Assembly (NCBI GenBank): GCA_937898885.1
Contig: CALDKD010000041.1
Span: forward strand, 60,571 to 124,570
DNA length: 64,000 nt
Origin: an uncultured Bacteroidales bacterium
GTDB taxonomy: Bacteria; Bacteroidota; Bacteroidia; Bacteroidales; Bacteroidaceae
Direction: 5' to 3'
Below the pieces are notes generated by a model. It was not told the origin of the DNA. It saw only the letters and a list, made by a program, of their open reading frames with translations, and ran no database searches. Shown piece by piece: positions 58,775-64,000 of this stretch. The stretch's first letter is position 1. The number at the start of each line of letters is the position of its first letter. The translations under genes and the position numbers were made by a program.

Positions 58775-60148
58775 TTATTCTGTTACGGTCTGAGCCTCCT
58801 CTGCCGTCTCAGACTTCTTCTTGGCCAGATATTCCGGCAGATTCAGTCCCGCAAGGTCAAACAGGTCTGACATTGGTGGAACAGATTTCATCAGGCCGCT
58901 GAGGAAGTTCGCTGTGGAGCCTTTGCCGTCGGCATTGCTGCCTGAGTCCCAAACGGTGACGTGGTCTATGTTCACGCCCTTGATTGCCTCTACCTGGGTC
59001 TTTACCAGCTCCGGCATCTTCTCTGACATCAGCAGCATAAATGCCTTTGCGGCATCGCCGCCTGCAGCCTCCACCATCTTGTCGTAACCTGCAGCCTGCT
59101 TGGTCAGAATCTCATAGTAACCCTTAGCCTCGGCCTCCATCTTCGCGAAGATAGCGTCGGCCTCACCTTTCGCATTGATGCGCTTCTGCTCAGCCTCAGC
59201 CTCGGCGGCTATGATGATTCTCTGCTTGTCAACCTCCTGAGCCACAAGAATGTTGGCCTGCTGTGTGGAACGCTCACGCTCGGCACGTGCAAGCTCGGCG
59301 TCGCGCTCGGCGATATATGCGTCCTGAAGAGCTTTAGCCTGCTGTACCTTCTCGGCGGTTACAGCCAGACGGTTGGCCTCAGCCTCTTTCTCGCGACGGT
59401 ATGCCTCGGAATTGGCAATCTCAACCTTGGCGTTGTTCTCACCCTGAACAGCCACGGCGTTGGCCTGTGATGTACGGATACGGGTCTCCTTCACTGCGTC
59501 GGCCTTACCGATCTCACCGTTTCTGTCCTGCTCGGCGACGCTGACCTTGGCCTCGTTGATGGCCTTTGCGGCGGCCTCCTTACCAAGAGCCTGAATGTAG
59601 CCGGACTCATCCTTGATATCGGTTACGTTCACGTTGATCAGGCGCAGACCAATCTTTTTCAACTCAACCTCAACGTTCTTTGAGATACTCTCAAGGAATG
59701 TGTCGCGGTCGGCGTTGATCTCCTCGATGGTCATTGTGGCGATGACAAGACGCAACTGACCGAACAGAATATCGCGTGCCAGCTCCTGAATCTCGTCGGC
59801 CGACAGGCCAAGCAGACGCTCGGCGGCGTTGTTCATACTCTCCGGCTCGGTTGAGATACCTACGGTGAAACGGCACGGTACGTCAACACGGATGTTCTGC
59901 CTTGAGAGGGCGTTTGTAAGATTGGCGTCAATAGAGATGGGAGTAAGGCTAAGGTATGCGTAGTCCTGGATTACAGGCCATACGAACTTACCGCCACCGT
60001 GGATACACTTGGCTGAGCCGCCTCCGGTCTTGCCATAGACAACCAGAATCTTGTCCGACGGACAGCGTCTGTACCGACGGATGATGGTTACGAACAGAAC
60101 AAACAGCAGAATGACTGCAATGATCACAATTGTTGAAATCTTCTCCAT
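58775..60148 (-). CDS. Flotillin-like SPFH/band 7 membrane protein
   Basis: A 457-residue flotillin. It has an N-terminal hydrophobic segment (STIVIIAVILLFVLFVTIIRRYRRCPSDKILVVYG), then an SPFH domain (~30-200: CRFTVGISTEPESMNNAAERLLG, GLRLINVNVTDIKDESGYIQALG). A long Glu/Ala/Arg-rich coiled coil follows (~205-350, with AEAEAEQKRINAKGEADAIFAKMEAEAKGYYEIL), then a tail. Flotillins form membrane microdomain scaffolds. The NfeD-like gene directly upstream (21 bases) is the usual genomic partner. Confidence 0.93.
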   Translation of the reverse strand: MEKISTIVIIAVILLFVLFVTIIRRYRRCPSDKILVVYGKTGGGSAKCIHGGGKFVWPVIQDYAYLSLTPISIDANLTNALSRQNIRVDVPCRFTVGISTEPESMNNAAERLLGLSADEIQELARDILFGQLRLVIATMTIEEINADRDTFLESISKNVEVELKKIGLRLINVNVTDIKDESGYIQALGKEAAAKAINEAKVSVAEQDRNGEIGKADAVKETRIRTSQANAVAVQGENNAKVEIANSEAYRREKEAEANRLAVTAEKVQQAKALQDAYIAERDAELARAERERSTQQANILVAQEVDKQRIIIAAEAEAEQKRINAKGEADAIFAKMEAEAKGYYEILTKQAAGYDKMVEAAGGDAAKAFMLLMSEKMPELVKTQVEAIKGVNIDHVTVWDSGSNADGKGSTANFLSGLMKSVPPMSDLFDLAGLNLPEYLAKKKSETAEEAQTVTE

Positions 60149-60169
60149 AATGATATGTTGTTTACTTGT

Positions 60170-60739
60170 TTATAATCTCGTTACTCTTACAACCTCGTCG
60201 CCGAGCGCCTCTACGATTCTGGCCTGCGAGCCTGTCGGAAGCCCGTCGGCATCGTCTGTCACAGCATCAAGCTCGTGTACGGAACCCTTCACGCTGAACT
60301 GCACCTTGCCTCTTCCCTGACGCGATGCCGGTATGCGCAGATAGACATCCGCGATTATTCCCACACACTCGCTCATCTGGAAGGTGCCGTCGTGTGACAG
60401 TCTCATCATCTGCCTGAACATAAAGATGAATGCCGCCACGAAAAGAATACCTACTCCAATGCAGATGGCATATAGCAGGAAGGTGCTCTGTATGCTGTCA
60501 TAGAGAACTACGCCTGTCCATCCGTAGCCAAGGAGGAAATTAATAAGGTTGCGGAATGAGAACAATCCTCCGAAGCCGTCATCGTCAACGGTATCCGCGG
60601 TGCTTACGTCATAGTCGGCGTCACCGCCTATTCCGATGAATGTCATTATTGTCTGGATGACAAAAACCAGGCTCGCTACAATCGCGATAATCCAGAATGT
60701 CCTCTGGGCCGCATCAAATGAATACAGAAACTCGTTCAT
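60170..60739 (-). CDS. NfeD-like membrane protein
   Basis: A 189-residue membrane protein with three hydrophobic segments (near residues 15-35, 65-85 and 85-105) and a C-terminal OB-fold-like domain (~125-185: CVGIIADVYLRIPASRQGRGKVQFSVKGSVHELDAV). This is the short (NfeD1b/YuaF-like) form without the ClpP-like protease domain. Such proteins are almost always next to flotillins and help organise them. The ATG at 60739 (MNEFLYSF) was chosen because a TAACTTTG promoter lies 38 bases upstream, which puts the longer frame's start (60766) too near the transcript start. Confidence 0.85.
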   Translation of the reverse strand: MNEFLYSFDAAQRTFWIIAIVASLVFVIQTIMTFIGIGGDADYDVSTADTVDDDGFGGLFSFRNLINFLLGYGWTGVVLYDSIQSTFLLYAICIGVGILFVAAFIFMFRQMMRLSHDGTFQMSECVGIIADVYLRIPASRQGRGKVQFSVKGSVHELDAVTDDADGLPTGSQARIVEALGDEVVRVTRL

Positions 60740-60776
60740 ATTACTTCTCCTTTTTACGGTTCTCACCGATGAATTA

Positions 60777-60784
60777 CAAAGTTA
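60777..60784 (-). promoter_or_regulatory. Predicted promoter of the NfeD-flotillin-SDR operon
   Basis: TAACTTTG on the minus strand with TTTG at 60806-60803, 18 bases upstream. A second TAnnTTTG (TAAGTTTG, 60856-60849) lies farther upstream on the same strand and could be an alternative promoter. Confidence 0.65.
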
Positions 60785-60889
60785 TCAATTATCTCTCACT
60801 ATCAAAATTAAAATCTCATTTTGCCCTGTCTTTTCGCTCTTGACGATGCAAACTTAGCAATAAGCACGGTTGGTATGGTTAAAATATGT

Positions 60890-60928
60890 GTGACAAATTT
60901 GTGACAATACAGTAACAATGCAGTGACA
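60890..60928. promoter_or_regulatory. Four 11-bp-period GTGACA direct repeats
   Basis: GTGACA, GTGACA, GTAACA and GTGACA begin at 60890, 60901, 60912 and 60923, exactly 11 bases apart, with AT-rich 5-base spacers. On the minus strand they read TGTCAC. Direct repeats with an 11-bp period are how OmpR/PhoB-type winged-helix regulators bind; the E. coli Pho box half-site is CTGTCAT. They lie between the flotillin operon and the Crp/Fnr gene, about 45-85 bases upstream of the latter's -7 element. Confidence 0.6.
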
Positions 60929-60974
60929 CTAGATTTTTTAACATCGGGCGGCTCGTTTTTCTGATTGTATTGAG

Positions 60975-60982
60975 TATTTTTG
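60975..60982 (+). promoter_or_regulatory. Predicted -7 promoter element of the Crp/Fnr-dCMP deaminase-S41 unit
   Basis: TATTTTTG, an exact TAnnTTTG match 26 bases before the ATG at 61009. The -33 position is poor, which fits dependence on an activator bound at the upstream repeats. Confidence 0.6.
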
Positions 60983-61008
60983 CAAAACCGAACACATTAT
61001 TATTAATA

Positions 61009-61692
61009 ATGGACATCTCTATCTACGATACTCTGCTTGGTCTGCCTCTTTTTCAAGGACTCTCAAAACTGGAGTTCGGCGAGGTGCTGGAGAAGGTGTG
61101 CTTTGATTTCTCGGGCGCGCAGGATGGTGAGACGTTCATCACATCCGGCTCTTTGTGCTCTCATTTCGTCTTCATCTTGAATGGAAAAGCCTTGTCGCGT
61201 CGCTCCACGGCTGATGGCAGACTGACTTTCATAGAGGAGCTGGAGGCTCCGTCATTGCTTGAGCCGTACTCAATGTTCGGAATGCAGCCTGTTTTCTCCA
61301 AAGACTATGTGGCGTCGGGAAATGTGGGCATACTGAGAATAGACAAGCAATATCTGTATTCGGAATTGTACAAATACAGCATCTGCAGGATGAACCTGCT
61401 GAATATTCTGAGCGGCCGTATCCAGAATCTGGAGTCCGACTTGTGGAATATGCGTCAGACCACTATCCGTGAGCGCATAGTGAATATGGTGTCGTCGCTT
61501 TCCGATTCCGCAAACGGACAGAAGGAGGTCAAGGTCAGGATGGAGGATTTCGCAGCCATTCTGGGCGAGACCAGGCTTAATGTATCCAAAACGCTGAACA
61601 GTCTGGAGAATGAAGGCCTGATAGTATTGAAGAGAGGCGGATTTGTGGTTCCGTCATTAGAGAGACTGACAACAAAATTAGATTATGAATAA
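61009..61692 (+). CDS. Crp/Fnr-family transcriptional regulator
   Basis: A 227-residue one-component regulator. Residues ~10-135 are a cyclic-nucleotide-binding-like sensor (LFQGLSKLEFGEVLEKV, DGETFITSGSLCSHFVFILNGKALS). It lacks the Arg-Ser ligand contacts of cAMP receptors as far as I can see, and the cysteines (about 23, 46 and 127) are not arranged as the N-terminal Fnr cluster. A long dimer helix and a winged HTH follow (~170-220: VRMEDFAAILGETRLNVSKTLNSLENEGLI). The ATG at 61009 is preferred because the earlier start lies at the promoter. Its end overlaps the dCMP deaminase gene by 8 bases. Confidence 0.88.
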   Translation: MDISIYDTLLGLPLFQGLSKLEFGEVLEKVCFDFSGAQDGETFITSGSLCSHFVFILNGKALSRRSTADGRLTFIEELEAPSLLEPYSMFGMQPVFSKDYVASGNVGILRIDKQYLYSELYKYSICRMNLLNILSGRIQNLESDLWNMRQTTIRERIVNMVSSLSDSANGQKEVKVRMEDFAAILGETRLNVSKTLNSLENEGLIVLKRGGFVVPSLERLTTKLDYE

Positions 61693-62116
61693 GGATAAAC
61701 AACTCAGACTGGATATCCGGTATGCCAGAATGGCGCGCATCTGGGCCGAGAACTCATATTGTGAGCGCAGAAAGGTCGGAGCGCTTGTGGTACGTGACCA
61801 AATGATAATCTCTGACGGCTACAATGGAACACCTACAGGCTTTGAGAACATCTGTGAGGATGACAACAATACATCCAAGCCATACGTGCTGCACGCCGAG
61901 GCGAACGCCATAACCAAACTGGCCCGCAGCAACAACAGCAGCGAGGGGGCTACCATGTATTGCACCGCATCGCCCTGTATAGAGTGTGCCAAACTTATCA
62001 TCCAGGCTGGAATCAAGCGCGTGGTGTATTCCGAGAAGTACCGGCTTACAGATGGCATTGACCTTCTGGAGAGGGCTGGCGTTGAGGTTGTCTATCTTGA
62101 TCCTTCCGAGCAATGA
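61685..62116 (+). CDS. Deoxycytidylate (dCMP) deaminase, ComEB-like
   Basis: Converts dCMP to dUMP for thymidylate synthesis; 143 residues. Zinc-site motifs are complete: HAEANAI (His ligand and catalytic Glu) and SPCIECAKLIIQAGI (two Cys ligands). The N-terminal segment RMARIWAENSYCERRKVGALVV with DGYNGTPTGFENICED matches the bacterial dCMP deaminase/ComEB group. Overlaps on both sides (8 bases with the regulator, 4 with the protease) make it the middle gene of a tight operon. Confidence 0.93.
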   Translation: MNKDKQLRLDIRYARMARIWAENSYCERRKVGALVVRDQMIISDGYNGTPTGFENICEDDNNTSKPYVLHAEANAITKLARSNNSSEGATMYCTASPCIECAKLIIQAGIKRVVYSEKYRLTDGIDLLERAGVEVVYLDPSEQ

Positions 62117-63720
62117 AAAAACTGCACGTTGTACTGATAGCCCTGGTCACTCTGCTGCTGGGCTTTATCTTGGGAAGCAAGGTTATGTCGCGCATCTGGC
62201 GCAAGCAGGCTGTCAGACTGGAGTATGCCATCAGATCCACAGGCCGCTCAAACAAGATAAGCACGCTTATCACCGCAATAGACCAGCTCTATGTTGACTC
62301 CGTCGATGTGGATACACTGGTAGAGGCTGCCCTTCCTGTCCTGCTGAATAAACTTGACCCGCACTCCGCGTATTTTCCCGCCGAGGAGGCCAAGGAGAGC
62401 AATGATGAGCTTCACGGAAGTTTCTCCGGCATTGGCGTGCAGTTCTCCATGCAGGATGACACCATTCACGTGAACAGTGTCATTCGTGGTGGCCCGTCCG
62501 AGAAGGTGGGCGTTCTGGCAGGAGACCGCATCGTCTTTATTGACGACTCTCTGTTTGCGGGAAAAGGCGTCAACAGCAACGATGTGGTGAGACGCCTTAA
62601 AGGCCCGTCGGGAACGGAGGTGAAGATTGGTGTTGTCCGCCCGGGCGATGACGGCATTATAGACTTCACCATAGAGCGTGGTCCTATACCGGTAAAGAGT
62701 GTGGATGCCGCATATATGCTCACAGATGAGATTGGCTATATTGAGCTGAACAAGTTTGGCGAGACAACATACTCGGAGATGATTACCGGTCTGGCCAAGC
62801 TGAGCTCAGAGGGTTGCAAGAAGATTGTCATTGACCTCCGCGGCAACACTGGCGGCTATCTTGGCACTGCCATACAGATAGTAAACGAGTTTCTGCCAAA
62901 GGGTGAGATGATAGTCTATACCAAGGGCCTGCACAGCGAGTATGAGGCTGAGTATGCCAACGGCCGTGGCCGTTTCCAGCAGATTCCTATGGTCATAATG
63001 ATTGATGAGAGCAGCGCGTCTGCCAGCGAGATTCTTACCGGAGCCATTCAGGATAATGACCGTGGCACCATCGTAGGCCGCCGCTCGTACGGCAAGGGCC
63101 TTGTGCAGCAGCCTATCGACTTCAGCGACGGTTCCAGCATACGCCTTACCATAGCCCGCTACTATACACCTTCGGGACGTTGTATTCAGAAGCCATACGG
63201 CAAGGACGATGAGGACTATGCCATGGATATTATAAAGAGGTGGGAGCACGGCGAGTTCTTCTCGGCCGACAGCGTCCACCTTGACGAGAGTCAGGTGTTC
63301 ACTACCAAGTCGGGCCGCAAGGTCTATGGCGGTGGCGGCATTATGCCCGATGTGTTCGTTCCTCAGGATACCATAGCCTACAATGAGTACTACTCAACTA
63401 TAATGCGCAAGAGCCTCGCCAACAAATACTCGCTTAAGTACGTTGACTCACACCGTCAGGATTTCTCCAACCGCACTACCTGGAAAGAGGTAACCGCATA
63501 TCTTGAGCAGCAGAATGTATTCAACGACTTTCTGAAGTATGCTGCGGACAATGGCGTGGAGCGCCCCAAGTCCGTTCCTGCCGAGGCAATGGAGCAACTT
63601 GAGAGAGTTCTCTATGCCGGCATCCTTTACGATGCCTTGGATATGCAGGAGTATATGGCCTACATCAACACCTTTGACTCAACGGTCAAGAAGGCTGTTG
63701 AGATACTGGAAGAAGAGTAG
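62113..63720 (+). CDS. S41-family C-terminal processing protease
   Basis: A periplasmic carboxy-terminal processing serine protease of 535 residues. An uncleaved N-terminal anchor or signal (LHVVLIALVTLLLGFILGSKV) is followed by a helical region, a PDZ domain (~95-185: GVQFSMQDDTIHVNSVIRGGPSEKVGVLAGDRIV) and the S41 catalytic core (VIDLRGNTGGYL, with the nucleophile in DESSASASEILTGAIQDNDRG and Lys in RSYGKGLVQQP). A ~120-residue C-terminal extension is common in Bacteroidetes members. CtpA-type proteases trim or degrade envelope proteins. It overlaps the dCMP deaminase stop by 4 bases (ATGA). Confidence 0.93.
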   Translation: MKKLHVVLIALVTLLLGFILGSKVMSRIWRKQAVRLEYAIRSTGRSNKISTLITAIDQLYVDSVDVDTLVEAALPVLLNKLDPHSAYFPAEEAKESNDELHGSFSGIGVQFSMQDDTIHVNSVIRGGPSEKVGVLAGDRIVFIDDSLFAGKGVNSNDVVRRLKGPSGTEVKIGVVRPGDDGIIDFTIERGPIPVKSVDAAYMLTDEIGYIELNKFGETTYSEMITGLAKLSSEGCKKIVIDLRGNTGGYLGTAIQIVNEFLPKGEMIVYTKGLHSEYEAEYANGRGRFQQIPMVIMIDESSASASEILTGAIQDNDRGTIVGRRSYGKGLVQQPIDFSDGSSIRLTIARYYTPSGRCIQKPYGKDDEDYAMDIIKRWEHGEFFSADSVHLDESQVFTTKSGRKVYGGGGIMPDVFVPQDTIAYNEYYSTIMRKSLANKYSLKYVDSHRQDFSNRTTWKEVTAYLEQQNVFNDFLKYAADNGVERPKSVPAEAMEQLERVLYAGILYDALDMQEYMAYINTFDSTVKKAVEILEEE

Positions 63721-63747
63721 GTCATATCGTCTTGGATGTGCAAAAAT

Positions 63748-63811
63748 CCCACCTGGTGGAACTTTTTTTTCCCAGTTGGGGAATTATTTTTTCCCAGTTG
63801 GAGAACTGTAG
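63748..63811. repeat. Tandem 22-23-bp units after the S41 protease gene
   Basis: Three units start at 63748, 63771 and 63793. Each opens with CCCA(C/G)(C/T)TGG, continues GGAA or GAGAA, and the first two end in a T-run (TTTTTTTT, TTTTTT). The first core, CCACCTGGTGG, is self-complementary. They could be serial weak terminators for the operon or a Bacteroidales intergenic repeat. Confidence 0.5.
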
Positions 63812-64000
63812 TTTAACGGTTTATGCTGACTACTTGGAGCTTTACTTGTAAACCAGGTTGACCTGATAAATATCTTTTTTTACTTTTCGCCATTTTTCCT
63901 CCATTCTTCCACCAAGGCTCGTAACAAACACGCGGACAGCACTTTGCCGTGTGGAAGATACTTTTACCATCTTCCACCTATATTCCACCTGACTCAACAG
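63812..64000. other. Intergenic stretch at the right edge, no gene seen
   Basis: No convincing reading frame. TTCCACC recurs at 63907, 63972 and 63983, and a 9-bp perfect inverted repeat (GTGGAAGAT 63951-63959 with ATCTTCCAC 63969-63977) lies near the end. It may be the upstream region of a gene outside the window. Confidence 0.4.

Noticed and set aside
60876..60930. Crp/Fnr-type palindrome upstream of the Crp/Fnr gene
   Set aside because: The TGTGA-like words are direct, not inverted, repeats, so a Crp/Fnr dimer site is not supported.
63748..64000. Possible CRISPR array at the right edge
   Set aside because: Units are tandem without unique spacers and no cas gene is present.

Overview
The window is 64 kb of a Bacteroidota chromosome, most likely order Bacteroidales and closest in flavour to Prevotellaceae or a relative. 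The reasons are: (i) at least twenty genes are preceded by the Bacteroidetes -7 promoter element TAnnTTTG, several with a TTG or TTTG -33 element about 19-20 bp upstream; (ii) there is a type III glutamine synthetase, a pyruvate:ferredoxin oxidoreductase, a DAHP synthase-chorismate mutase fusion, a single-chain PurL and a C10 (streptopain-type) protease; (iii) several secreted enzymes end in the short tail YNLxGQR...NGRKVL common in that group. GC looks near 50 percent. I see no rRNA, tRNA, CRISPR array, insertion sequence or phage gene; this is mainly core chromosome with one polysaccharide/protein degradation region.

Layout. 1-6 kb: the end of an ABC-2 permease, a membrane-anchored LytTR regulator, a small orphan protein, a metal-chelate binding lipoprotein and a Kef-type antiporter. 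6-14 kb (minus strand): a probable long operon recJ-recQ-DAHP synthase/chorismate mutase, then an SGNH hydrolase and a Nat-type ABC exporter. 14-23 kb (plus): a RidA/chorismatase-like protein with UDP-glucuronate epimerase, gdhA, a pyruvate-phosphate-dikinase-like signalling protein followed by cstA, and an AAA ATPase. 23-32 kb: nifJ, a CDF transporter, an SDR, a small ORF with a structured leader, and pgeF-pepD. 32-40 kb: glnN(-) and uvrA(+) diverge around a palindromic element, then trpB2-nadE(-) behind a tryptophan attenuator. 40.6-52.5 kb: secreted hydrolases (outer-membrane barrel, GH5, uridine phosphorylase, GH10-CBM6 xylanase, aminotransferase, GHL10 protein, C10 protease). 52.5-57.3 kb (minus): purL plus a split chromate transporter. 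57-61 kb (minus): a short LytTR protein and an NfeD-flotillin-SDR operon. 61-63.7 kb (plus): Crp/Fnr regulator, dCMP deaminase, S41 protease. The last 280 bases hold small repeats and no gene.

The most notable finding is upstream of the stand-alone tryptophan synthase beta gene. A correctly spaced promoter leads into a 20-codon leader ORF with four Trp codons (two adjacent), followed by an intrinsic terminator and a possible alternative pairing, all ahead of trpB2 and the closely following nadE. This has the layout of a ribosome-mediated tryptophan attenuator. Other notable signals are four GTGACA direct repeats at an exact 11-bp period in front of the Crp/Fnr gene and the flotillin operon; a 27-bp-arm palindrome between glnN and uvrA; 20-bp direct repeats in front of the first LytTR gene; and a promoter embedded in the gdhA terminator. 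The predicted promoters also help choose start codons: in many genes the longest reading frame begins upstream of, or inside, the promoter.
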